Shown piece after piece: positions 24,031 to 31,796 of a DNA stretch of 64,000 nt. The stretch lies in assembly GCF_014960965.1 (NCBI RefSeq), contig NZ_CP063169.1, forward strand, positions 95,581 through 159,580, given 5' to 3'. The DNA comes from Ruania alkalisoli. GTDB taxonomy: Bacteria > Actinomycetota > Actinomycetes > Actinomycetales > Beutenbergiaceae. The translations under genes and the position numbers were made by a program. Within the stretch, counting starts at the first letter, position 1. The number at the start of each line of letters is the position of its first letter. The notes beneath the pieces are model-generated. The model was not told the DNA's origin. It did not search any database and saw only the letters and a list, made by a program, of their open reading frames with translations.

Positions 24031-25953
24031 ATGACCATCCATGACGCCGCCCTGGACGCCTGCGTTCGCGTTTCCCGCACCCTGGGCTCGGACCCCTCCC
24101 TGGTGCTGCACGGAGGCGGCAACACCTCGGTGAAGTCCACCCGCACCGACGTCACCGGCGAGAGCGTCGAGGTGGTGCTGACCAAGGGAAGCGGGTACGA
24201 CCTCGCCTCGATCGTGCCGGAGGGGTTCACCCCGCTGCGCAAGGATCGGGTGCTGGCGCTCGCCGAGCTTGCCGAACTCGATGACGTGTCCCTGGTCAAC
24301 GAGCTCAAGCAGGCGTCCATGGATGCCTCCGCCCCCTCCGCCTCCATCGAGGCGATCCTGCACGCGCTCATCCCGCACCGGTTCGTGCTGCACACCCACG
24401 CCGACGCGATCGTCACCCTGACCAACCAGACCGACGGCGAGCGGCTCACCGCCGAGACCTTCGGCGAGGACGTCTGGGTGCTGCCCTACGTCAAGCCCGG
24501 CTTCGCGCTCGCCCGCCAGGTGGCTGTGGCGCTCGCGGACGTGGACGTGCGCGCGCTCCGGGGCATCGTGCTGCGCAACCACGGCCTGTTCACCTTCGCC
24601 GATGATGCCGACGAGGCGCTGGCCACGCACCTGGAGCTGGTGCGCACCGCTGCCGCGGCACTGCCACAGATTCCCGACGGCGTCCCCTCGCCTGACGTCG
24701 ACCCGCTCGCCCTGGCGGGGCTGCGGAAGGAGATCAGCGAGGCGGCCGGCGCGCCGATGGTGCTGCAGCGCCGCACCGGCACCGCGGTGGACGCCCTGCT
24801 GGGGCGCGCCGACCTCGGCGAGATCACCCAGCGCGGCCCGCTGACCCCCGAGCACGTCATCCACACCAAGCGGGTGCCGATGATGGGCACGGATGTGGCC
24901 GCCTATGTGGCGGGCTACCAGGCCTATGTGGATGAGCACCGCGGGCTGGTCGGTGGAGAGCTCACCCCGATCGACCCGGCGCCTCGGGTGATCCTGGACG
25001 AGACGCTGGGATTCCTCACCGCGGGCCGCACCGTGAAGGCTGCGAACGTGGCCGCGGACATCTACGAACACACGGCCGCCGGGATCCTGCGAGCGGAGGC
25101 GATGACCGGATTCCGGACCCTCTTGCCGGCCGAGGCGTTCGACATCGAGTACTGGGTGCTGGAGCAGCGCAAGCTGCGCGCCAAGGGCGACCCACCGCCG
25201 TTCGCGGGTGAGGTGGCGCTGGTGACCGGTGCCGCCTCGGGGATCGGACGCGCGTGTGCACAGGCGCTACGGGAGGCGGGGGCCGCCGTCATCGCCCTCG
25301 ACCGGGACGCTGCGGTCACTGAAGCGAACGCGCCGGACTGGTACGGCATCGTGTGCGACGTTTCCGACGCCGACGCGGTGCGGGCCGCGGTGGCCGAGGG
25401 GGTGGGCCACTTCGGTGGCCTGGACATCCTGGTGCCCGCTGCCGGGGTGTTCGCTGCGAGCCATCCGATCGACGGGTTCCCGGCCGGGCCGTGGGCCACG
25501 AGCCTGGACGTGAACGTCACCGGGTTACTGACCCTGCTCGGCGCCGCGCACCCGTATCTCGCGCTCGCCCCGCGGCAGGGGCGCGTGGTCCTGGTTGGGT
25601 CGAAGAACGTGCCGGCGCCCGGTCAGGGTGCGGCGGCGTACTCGGCCTCCAAGGCTGCGGCCACCCAGCTCGCCCGGGTGGCGGCGCTGGAGTGGGCGCC
25701 GGACGGGATCCGGGTGAACACAGTGAACCCGGACGCCGTCTTCGACACCGCGCTGTGGTCGCCGGAGCTGCTGGAGCAGCGGGCTGCGAAGTACGGGATG
25801 TCGGTGGCCGACTACAAGCGGCGGAACCTGCTGCGCGCGGAGATCACCAGCGCCGACGTCGGTGACCTGGTGGCGGCGATGTGCGGCCCGCTGTTCGCCG
25901 CGACCACGGGCGCGCAGGTGCCGATCGACGGCGGCAGCGACCGGATCGTCTGA
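24031..25953 (+). CDS. bifunctional class II aldolase / short-chain dehydrogenase
   Basis: The 640-residue protein fuses two enzymes. Residues about 1-370 are a class II aldolase (LVLHGGGNTSVKS for the phosphate site; HTHAD and LRNHG for zinc ligands). Residues about 385-640 are an SDR (LVTGAASGIGRA, YSASKAAATQ, ending VPIDGGSDRIV). The architecture is that of the RhaD-type rhamnulose-1-phosphate aldolase/lactaldehyde dehydrogenase family, though shorter than the usual 670-700 residues. The aldolase would split a ketose-1-phosphate to dihydroxyacetone phosphate plus an aldehyde, which the SDR then oxidises or reduces. GAGGAGA precedes ATG 24031. Substrate is unknown; no rhamnose isomerase is present here. 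Confidence 0.9.
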   Translation: MTIHDAALDACVRVSRTLGSDPSLVLHGGGNTSVKSTRTDVTGESVEVVLTKGSGYDLASIVPEGFTPLRKDRVLALAELAELDDVSLVNELKQASMDASAPSASIEAILHALIPHRFVLHTHADAIVTLTNQTDGERLTAETFGEDVWVLPYVKPGFALARQVAVALADVDVRALRGIVLRNHGLFTFADDADEALATHLELVRTAAAALPQIPDGVPSPDVDPLALAGLRKEISEAAGAPMVLQRRTGTAVDALLGRADLGEITQRGPLTPEHVIHTKRVPMMGTDVAAYVAGYQAYVDEHRGLVGGELTPIDPAPRVILDETLGFLTAGRTVKAANVAADIYEHTAAGILRAEAMTGFRTLLPAEAFDIEYWVLEQRKLRAKGDPPPFAGEVALVTGAASGIGRACAQALREAGAAVIALDRDAAVTEANAPDWYGIVCDVSDADAVRAAVAEGVGHFGGLDILVPAAGVFAASHPIDGFPAGPWATSLDVNVTGLLTLLGAAHPYLALAPRQGRVVLVGSKNVPAPGQGAAAYSASKAAATQLARVAALEWAPDGIRVNTVNPDAVFDTALWSPELLEQRAAKYGMSVADYKRRNLLRAEITSADVGDLVAAMCGPLFAATTGAQVPIDGGSDRIV

Positions 25954-25980
25954 GAGGACCCTGCCCGGGCCCCCCAACAA

Positions 25981-26024
25981 GAAATCCCTCGTCGATCTGG
26001 TCAACCAGATCGACGAGGGATTTC
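25981..26024. terminator. bidirectional terminator between convergent genes
   Basis: A perfect 20-base stem (25981-26000 with 26005-26024, beginning GAAATCCCTCG) encloses the loop TCAA. It lies between the aldolase stop (25953) and the end of the minus-strand gene at 26036. The arm ends in TTTC on each strand, suiting termination in both directions. Confidence 0.85.
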
Positions 26025-26035
26025 CTTCGTGTGGG

Positions 26036-26893
26036 TCAGGACTTCGTGTCGCGGGTCTCCTCGGCGGCGTCCTTGACGTCCTCAGCTGCATCCTGCGCAG
26101 CGTCCTTGGTCTGCTCGGCAGCGTCCGTCACGGCTTCACCGGCGTCATCCGCAGCGTCCTTGGCGTCATCGGCCACGTCCTGTGCGGCGTCAGTTGCGGC
26201 GTCCTTGACCTTGGCCGCCTTCTCGGCCACGGCGCCGGCAGCGTCGGTGACTGCATCCTTGGCCGTGGCTGCGGCACCAGCGGCTGCTCCTGCGGCCTCC
26301 TCGGCGACGTGCTTGGCCTTCTCCGCGGGGGCGGGAGCGTCGTCCCAGTACTCCTCGGCCCACGGGTCATCGACCGGCTGGGTCCGCTTCCAGATCAGCA
26401 CCCCGGCTCCGGCGACCGCAGCTCCGGCGAGTACCCATCCGATGGTCTTGCCGACCTTGTTGCTCTTCGTGGCCTTCTTCTCCTGGGCGGCGACGGCGTC
26501 GCTGGCGGCGTCCAGCACCGAGTTCGCCTTGCTCTGCAGGCCGTCAGCACCGGAGTTCGCAGCCTTGGCCGCGTCCTCCATCGCCTGCACCACACGGGGC
26601 AGCACCTTGTCCACGATGGCGTCGTGCGCCACGTCGACCGCGCCCTTGCTCTTCTCGGCGTACTCGGCGACCTTCGGTGCGGCGGCGGTGACTCCGGTGC
26701 GCCATGCCTTCTCCACCCGGGGCGTTGCCCACTCGACGGCGGAGTCCACACGCGGGGAGGCCCATTCCTTGGCCTTCTCCACCTGCGGGCCGGCCCACTC
26801 CTTGCCCTGGTCGGCGAGCTGACGCGCGACCTTGCCGGCCTCCTCGGCCTGAGCCCGAAGTTGTTCGGCGTTGACCTTCTCCTTGCGCGACAT
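26036..26893 (-). CDS. LEA-like amphipathic repeat protein with one membrane segment
   Basis: A 285-residue protein in three parts. Residues 1-145 are charged helices and contain three 11-residue repeats at 32-64 (EWAGPQVEKAK, EWASPRVDSAV, EWATPRVEKAW). Residues 150-167 form one membrane segment (IGWVLAGAAVAGAGVLIW). Residues 190-285 are an Ala/Asp/Lys/Glu-rich tail of 11-mer-like repeats (KDAVTDAAGAV, KDAATDAAQDV, KDAADDAGEAV). Such repeats resemble group 3 LEA or apolipoprotein-like helices that bind membrane surfaces or protect proteins on drying. No catalytic domain is seen. AGGGAG precedes ATG 26893. Its gene is separate and ends at the strong terminator. Role in stress or envelope organisation is inference. 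Confidence 0.75.
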   Translation of the reverse strand: MSRKEKVNAEQLRAQAEEAGKVARQLADQGKEWAGPQVEKAKEWASPRVDSAVEWATPRVEKAWRTGVTAAAPKVAEYAEKSKGAVDVAHDAIVDKVLPRVVQAMEDAAKAANSGADGLQSKANSVLDAASDAVAAQEKKATKSNKVGKTIGWVLAGAAVAGAGVLIWKRTQPVDDPWAEEYWDDAPAPAEKAKHVAEEAAGAAAGAAATAKDAVTDAAGAVAEKAAKVKDAATDAAQDVADDAKDAADDAGEAVTDAAEQTKDAAQDAAEDVKDAAEETRDTKS

Positions 26894-27076
26894 TTGACTC
26901 CCTAGCTCACGTCCCGCGGGCATCCACGGATTCTGGCGATGTGGTTCGGATGGTCCACCCCCTATCGTGCCACCCGGTCATGGGAAGTGCACACACTTGC
27001 GCGATCGGAGCGGGCCGGTCGCCCGGTCGATCGGTGTGTGCGGCTCGGGAGATGTCTGACCGGTCGGGATGCGAAG

Positions 27077-27610
27077 ATGTCAGGTATGGACGCGATTCTG
27101 CATACCTCTGCCGGCGACATTACTGTCGAGCTCTTTCCCTTCCACGCCCCGAAGACGGTGAAGAACTTCACCGAGCTCGCGACGGGTGCGCGTAGCTGGA
27201 CGCACCCGGAGACCGGGGCCGAGAGCAACGACCCGCTCTACGACGGCACCATCTTCCACCGTGTGATCCCGAACTTCATGATCCAGGGTGGCGACCCGCT
27301 GGGCACCGGTACCGGCGGCCCGGGCTACCGCTTCGACGATGAGATCCACCCCGAACTGCACTTCCAGGAGCCGCACGTTCTCGCCATGGCGAACGCGGGT
27401 ATCCAGATGGGCCGCGGAACCAACGGCTCGCAGTTCTTCATCACCACGGCGGCCACGCCGTGGCTGCAGGGCAAGCACACCATCTTCGGCAAGGTCAAGG
27501 ACCAGGCCTCGGCCGCCGTCGTGGACCAGATCGGTTCTGTCTCCACCGATCCCCGCAACGACCGCCCGGTGGAGGACATCGTGATCACCTCCATCGAGAT
27601 CATCGAGTGA
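27077..27610 (+). CDS. ppiA: cyclophilin-type peptidyl-prolyl cis-trans isomerase
   Basis: The 177-residue cytoplasmic cyclophilin accelerates proline isomerisation during folding. It begins with HTSAGDITVELFPFHAPKTV and shows the active-site set FHRVIPNFMIQGGDP (catalytic Arg, Phe and Gln), then LAMANAG, GSQFFITTAATPWLQGKHTI and FGKV. Length is normal. ATG 27086 (MDAIL) is an alternative start. It begins the conserved cluster and is followed ten bases later by the rhomboid gene. Confidence 0.95.
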   Translation: MSGMDAILHTSAGDITVELFPFHAPKTVKNFTELATGARSWTHPETGAESNDPLYDGTIFHRVIPNFMIQGGDPLGTGTGGPGYRFDDEIHPELHFQEPHVLAMANAGIQMGRGTNGSQFFITTAATPWLQGKHTIFGKVKDQASAAVVDQIGSVSTDPRNDRPVEDIVITSIEIIE

Positions 27611-27620
27611 CACTCCTTCG

Positions 27621-28460
27621 ATGACTAGCTACCCCGCGGCCCCGGCCCCGGGGGGTGGCGGACAGGCCGGTCCTCCGGTCTGCCCACGCCACCCGGACCG
27701 GGTCTCCTATGTCACCTGCCAGCGCTGCTCGAGGCCGACCTGCCCGGAGTGCCAGCGGCCGGCGGCCGTGGGGGTGCACTGCGTCGATTGCGTGCGTGAG
27801 GCGAATCGTTCGGTGCGGCCGACGCGGACTGTGCTCGGCGGGCGGGTGAGTGCGAGCGATCGACCGGTGGTCACGATGACCATCATCGGGATCTGCGTGG
27901 CGCTGTTCCTTGCCTCGTACGTGTTGCCGATCATGCCCTTCTTCCGTCTGGACACCACCCAGGTGGCCGATGAGCCATGGCGCATGATCACCTCAGCATT
28001 CCTGCACAACGGGTGGCTGCACCTGCTGCTCAACATGTATGCCCTGTGGATCGTCGGTCCCTTCCTCGAGAACATGCTTGGGCGTTGGCGCTACGTGGCT
28101 CTCTACCTTGTGAGTGCGCTCGGGGGATCGGTGGCGGTGCTGCTGCTGACATCCGGTGCCTATGCGGTCGCCGGCGCCTCCGGTGCCGTCTTTGGCTTCT
28201 TCGGCGCGATCGCCGTGGTGCTGCGCCGCACCGGGCGGGATGCCCGGCAGATCCTCATCGTGATCGCCATCAACGTGGTCTTCGGATTCGTCGTGGCGGG
28301 CATCTCCTGGCAGGCCCACCTCGGTGGACTGGTGGTGGGGACCGCGCTCGGTGCGCTGTTCGCATACCTGCCGAAGGAGCGCCGCTCGGTTGGTGCTGTG
28401 CTCGGTGTGGCGGGGATGACGGTGCTGCTGCTCGGCGCCAGCGCCGCCCTGCTGGTCTAG
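27621..28460 (+). CDS. rhomboid-family intramembrane serine protease
   Basis: A 279-residue membrane protein. The N-terminus has a zinc-ribbon/B-box-like module (Cys 21, 33, 36, 41, 44, 54, 57 in CPRHP, CQRC, CPEC and CVDC). The rhomboid domain follows with WRMITSAFLHNGWLHLLLNM, the catalytic Ser 187 in GASGAVFG and His 233 in WQAHLGGLVVG. It cleaves membrane proteins within the bilayer; actinobacterial substrates are poorly known. It is in the standard place after the cyclophilin gene. In the usual gene order crgA would be near, but here about 6.7 kb intervenes. Confidence 0.95.
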   Translation: MTSYPAAPAPGGGGQAGPPVCPRHPDRVSYVTCQRCSRPTCPECQRPAAVGVHCVDCVREANRSVRPTRTVLGGRVSASDRPVVTMTIIGICVALFLASYVLPIMPFFRLDTTQVADEPWRMITSAFLHNGWLHLLLNMYALWIVGPFLENMLGRWRYVALYLVSALGGSVAVLLLTSGAYAVAGASGAVFGFFGAIAVVLRRTGRDARQILIVIAINVVFGFVVAGISWQAHLGGLVVGTALGALFAYLPKERRSVGAVLGVAGMTVLLLGASAALLV

Positions 28461-29011
28461 TCCTGCGATCGACCGATCGTTCGCGCGAACGTCGAGCAAC
28501 TCAGCGTTCGCCGGCGATGGACGTGCGGGTGCGAACTACACGCGTGTAGTTCTCCACAGGTTCACCCACAGCTGGGGAAATCACACGTGTGTAGTTCTCC
28601 ACAGGTGGGTGCACAGCCTGTGGGTACGTCGCGGGCAGCTGACCCGCGCGCATCGGTGCGTCGGTGAGATCACCGGGGGCGACTGGCCGGTGATGCTTGC
28701 CGAACATCGACGGTCAAGTCACCGGGGGTGAGTTTTCGGTCGGTCCTGGGCTGATCATCGACGATGAGGTCACCCAGGGTGAATTTCTGGTCGGTCCTGG
28801 GCAATCGCGCATGCGGTTGGCCCGATCGAGTTGGCTGGCCTTCTCGTGATGGGGGCCAGGCCGTACCGCATCGGAAGCACAGATCCGCAGAATCACGGGC
28901 AGGTAAGCGCTAGAAATTCCTTTGCTGGACCTCTGGACATCATCGTGTACAGCGCTGTAATGTCTCGAACCGACACCGAAGTCGTCCTCCGGGAAGGATC
29001 GAGCACCGCTC
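28461..29011. repeat. repeat-filled gene-free gap with palindromes and tandem units
   Basis: This 551-base gap holds no gene I accept. It contains the palindrome CGTTCGCGCGAACG (28478-28491); the 20-base palindrome GAACTACACGCGTGTAGTTC (28533-28552); a 17-base direct repeat GTGTAGTTCTCCACAGG at 28544-28560 and 28589-28605; and a tandem of roughly 50-base units, each with a GTCACC-type block: about 28668 (degenerate), 28718-28751 and 28769-28802 (34-base blocks ending GGTCGGTCCTGGGC). The sulfatase promoter follows at 28934. No function is established. Confidence 0.75.
28903..28963 (+). promoter_or_regulatory. promoter and LacI-type operators of the sulfatase operon
   Basis: TGGACA (28934-28939) and TAATGT (28958-28963) form a promoter with an 18-base spacer. 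The perfect palindrome TACAGCGCTGTA (28948-28959) lies between and over the -10. A second AGCGCT-centred site (GTAAGCGCTAG, from 28903) is about 45 bases upstream. Sites centred on GCGC or CG dyads are typical of LacI-family repressors, and a lacI gene ends this operon. Confidence 0.6.
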
Positions 29012-30484
29012 ATGGCATCGAGCACACCCCCCAACATCGTGGTCCTGATGACCGACCAGCAGCGCGTCGGCTGCACGGCGGCTGAGGGCGGTCCGGACAC
29101 GATGCCTCGCCTCGATGCGCAGCTGGCCGGGGGAGTGCGATTCGACCGTGCCTACACCAGCTGCCCGGCCTGCGTGCCCGCGCGCACGAGCCTGCTGACC
29201 GGCCGGTTCCCCTCGGCCCATCGGGTGCGCCAGAACAGCACCGCCCAGCACGCCTACTACAGCACCGACCTGCTGGAGATGCTGCGCGCAGCCGGGTACT
29301 CGCTCCACTTCAGCGGCAAGCCGCACATGCATGCCGGGCCGGAGGACTTCGACACCTTCCACGGGCCGTTCCTGCACGACGGCGGCCCAGACGAGTCGGG
29401 AGAGCATGCGGGCTTCGACGCCTGGTTGCGCGAGCTGGACCACGCCGTGGCCACCGAGCCCTCCCCCTTCCCGGCGCGTTCACAGCTGCCCTCGCGCATC
29501 GTCGACGGCGCGATCGCCGCGATCGCCGCGATCGACTCCTCGAGACAGGATCCCTACTTCCTGTGGGTGTCCTTCCCGGAGCCGCACAATCCGTATCAGG
29601 TGCCCGAGCCCTACTTCTCGCTCTTCGACGAGGAGGACGTACCCGAACGCATGGTCGGGCCCGAAGCCCTGGACCGGATGGGGTGGCGGTTCCGGTGGCT
29701 GCACCGCCTCATCGAGGACAAGCGCCCGGGGTTCGATCAGCAGTGGCGCCGCTACCGAGCCAATTACCTGGGGATGCTGCGCCTGATCGACGATCAGATC
29801 GGCAGACTGCTGGATCATCTCGACACCCGCCCTGGCGGACTGGAGAACACCGTCTTCGTGTTCCTGACCGACCACGGTGATTTCGTCGGCGACTACGGCC
29901 TCCAGCGCAAGGGAGCCGGCGTGCCGGAAGCGTTGATGCGGATCCCGTTGTCGATCGCAGGGCCGTCCGTGCAGCCTCAGCAACGCGGCGAACTCGTCTC
30001 CATCGTGGACCTGCTGCCCACCCTCGCGGAGTGGATCGGAGCGCGGATCCCGGCGGGGGTACAGGGCCGCTCGCTGGCGCCGCTGCTGCGTGGGGAGGAC
30101 GCTCCGCCGTCGGAGTTCGCCACGATCTACGGAGAGCACGGCTATGGCGGGGTCTCCTACGACGAGGACGAGCGTCCGCCGTTGCACTTCTCCTACGAGG
30201 GAGCCACGTTCGACGAGCTGAACAGCGTCACCCAGAGCGGGGAGATGCGCATGGTCGCCGACGAGCGTTACAAGCTGGTCGTGGACGACGCCGGCGAGGT
30301 TCAGCTCTACGACCTGCACAGGGACCCCGCCGAGACCCGTGATCTCAGCGGTGATCCCGACTACCGCCACGTACAGGACCGCCTGTACCACCAACTCGTG
30401 CAGTGGCTGCTGCGCGTGGCCGACGACCTGCCCGAAGGCAACTACCAGCCGAAGACCCGCCCCCACAACTGGCGCTGGGCCTGA
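29012..30484 (+). CDS. sulfatase (arylsulfatase-type, formylglycine-dependent)
   Basis: A 490-residue alkaline-phosphatase-superfamily sulfatase without a signal peptide. The N-terminus NIVVLMTDQQR gives the metal-binding Asp 15. The formylglycine signature is CVPARTSLLTGR (Cys 54 in C-x-P-x-R), to be converted by a formylglycine-generating enzyme not found in this window. VFLTDHGDFVGDYGLQRKG supplies the second metal site, and the C-terminal block MRMVADERYKLV is the usual sulfatase strand. It would desulfate an imported sugar in the cytoplasm. It opens an operon with a CUT1 importer and a LacI regulator, pointing to sulfated glycan use. GGAAGGA lies 13 bases upstream of the ATG, a long spacing. 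Confidence 0.92.
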   Translation: MASSTPPNIVVLMTDQQRVGCTAAEGGPDTMPRLDAQLAGGVRFDRAYTSCPACVPARTSLLTGRFPSAHRVRQNSTAQHAYYSTDLLEMLRAAGYSLHFSGKPHMHAGPEDFDTFHGPFLHDGGPDESGEHAGFDAWLRELDHAVATEPSPFPARSQLPSRIVDGAIAAIAAIDSSRQDPYFLWVSFPEPHNPYQVPEPYFSLFDEEDVPERMVGPEALDRMGWRFRWLHRLIEDKRPGFDQQWRRYRANYLGMLRLIDDQIGRLLDHLDTRPGGLENTVFVFLTDHGDFVGDYGLQRKGAGVPEALMRIPLSIAGPSVQPQQRGELVSIVDLLPTLAEWIGARIPAGVQGRSLAPLLRGEDAPPSEFATIYGEHGYGGVSYDEDERPPLHFSYEGATFDELNSVTQSGEMRMVADERYKLVVDDAGEVQLYDLHRDPAETRDLSGDPDYRHVQDRLYHQLVQWLLRVADDLPEGNYQPKTRPHNWRWA

Positions 30485-30512
30485 CTCAGCACCCCGACCA
30501 ATGGAGGTCACC

Positions 30513-31796
30513 ATGGCACACATCGATCGACGGACATTCCTCGGAGTCAGCGGAGCCGCGCTAGCCACCACGGCGCTCGCGGCATGCGGCTCCGGCGGTG
30601 ACAGCGACGGCAGCTCGCTGCGGGTGGCCTGGTACGGCGGCCAACCTGCGCACGAAGGGGTCGAAGGGGCGCTCGACGCCTACTCATCCGATCATGGCGA
30701 TATCAGCGTCAGCACCGAGAAGGCTGCCTTCGGCGATTTCTGGGACCGCCTTGCCACCCAGGTCGCCGGTGGTCAGGGTCCGGACGTCATGCGTATGTCC
30801 ATGACGTACTTCGCTGAGTACGCCGACCGCGGAGCTCTGCTCGACCTCTCTGACTTCGTCCCTGACGTGATCGACACCTCCCCCCTCGACCCCGACGTCG
30901 CGACCTCTGGCCAGCTCGAGTCCGGCCTGTTCGGCATCGGCCAGTCCTCCATCACTCACGCCACCTTCCAGAACACGACGCTGGCCGAAGAGCACGGGTT
31001 GCAGATTCCGGACCAGTGGTCGTGGGAGGACTTCATCGAGTTCAGCACCGCATTCGCCGATGCTGCCGGACCTGGCAAGTACGGCACCACGGACGCGGGA
31101 GGGAACTTCCAGCAGTTCGAGGTGTGGGCGCGTCAGCACGGCACGGATCTCTTCGACGACCAAGGTCTGGCCGTCGGAGCGGACATCATCGAGGAATGGC
31201 TGGTGATGTGGGCTGAGCTGCGCGCCTCTGGGGCAGCGCCGCCCCCGGACGTCACGGCGGAAAGCAGCGGCTTCGAAACCTCTCCGCTCGCTCAGCTCAA
31301 CGCGGCCATCACGTTCGGATGGGTCCAGCAGGTGGCCTTCTACCAGCCGGTGATCCCCGACCATCCGCTCCGGGTCGGGGCGGTCCCCGGGATGACAGCG
31401 GGTTCCCTGGAGGGGCAGTTCCTCAAGGCCCTCGACTTCTGGGCGGTTTCGGCCGAGTCCGCGAACGCCGACCGGGCCGCCGAGGTCGTCAACTTCCTGC
31501 TCAACGACGAGCGCGCCGTGACCTCGATCGGCCTGACTCTGGGGGTGCCGCCGTCGGAGTCCTCGCGCGAGCTCCTCGGGGTCGACCCGGACACCGCTGA
31601 AGGGCGTGCGATTGAGTACGTGAACGCGATCGCGGGTCAGACCGGCTCCTCTCCGCGGGCCTGGCCGACTGGGTACGGAGAGTTGCAGAGCACCGCCTTC
31701 CCGCGGATGAACGAGGATGTGGGCTTCGGCGACACGACGCCAGCCGAGGCGGCCGCCGCCTTTGTCGACGAGGCGGCGCGCGTGTTCGGATCATGA
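30513..31796 (+). CDS. sugar ABC transporter substrate-binding lipoprotein, Tat-exported
   Basis: The 427-residue family 1 binding protein starts with a twin-arginine signal (DRRTFLGVSG) ending in the lipobox LAAC (Cys 24), so it is folded before export and lipid-anchored. The mature domain shows WYGGQPAHEGVEGALDAYSS and FWDRLATQVAGGQGPDVMRM, with C-terminal FLKALDFWAVSAES. GGAGGT precedes ATG 30513. It lies 28 bases after the sulfatase gene and overlaps the first permease by four bases. A sulfated or desulfated sugar is the expected ligand, from context. Confidence 0.92.
   Translation: MAHIDRRTFLGVSGAALATTALAACGSGGDSDGSSLRVAWYGGQPAHEGVEGALDAYSSDHGDISVSTEKAAFGDFWDRLATQVAGGQGPDVMRMSMTYFAEYADRGALLDLSDFVPDVIDTSPLDPDVATSGQLESGLFGIGQSSITHATFQNTTLAEEHGLQIPDQWSWEDFIEFSTAFADAAGPGKYGTTDAGGNFQQFEVWARQHGTDLFDDQGLAVGADIIEEWLVMWAELRASGAAPPPDVTAESSGFETSPLAQLNAAITFGWVQQVAFYQPVIPDHPLRVGAVPGMTAGSLEGQFLKALDFWAVSAESANADRAAEVVNFLLNDERAVTSIGLTLGVPPSESSRELLGVDPDTAEGRAIEYVNAIAGQTGSSPRAWPTGYGELQSTAFPRMNEDVGFGDTTPAEAAAAFVDEAARVFGS

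Noticed and set aside
23827-25071. A 414-codon antisense frame over the aldolase-SDR gene
   Set aside because: Same GC-driven artefact; the plus-strand protein has clear aldolase motifs throughout.
25981-26024. Perfect 20-base inverted repeat as an insertion-sequence end
   Set aside because: It lies exactly between convergent stops with a four-base loop; a bidirectional terminator explains it and no transposase is near.
28461-28700. Possible oriC
   Set aside because: Only two good DnaA-box-like sites and no dnaA, dnaN or AT-rich unwinding region.
28501-28707. A 68-codon minus-strand frame with repeated PVENYTRV
   Set aside because: The repeated peptide simply reflects the DNA direct repeat; no ribosome site and no recognisable protein. 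Listed as repeat DNA instead.
28668-28802. Possible CRISPR array
   Set aside because: Only about three degenerate units, the unit interiors are similar rather than unique spacers, and no cas genes are present.
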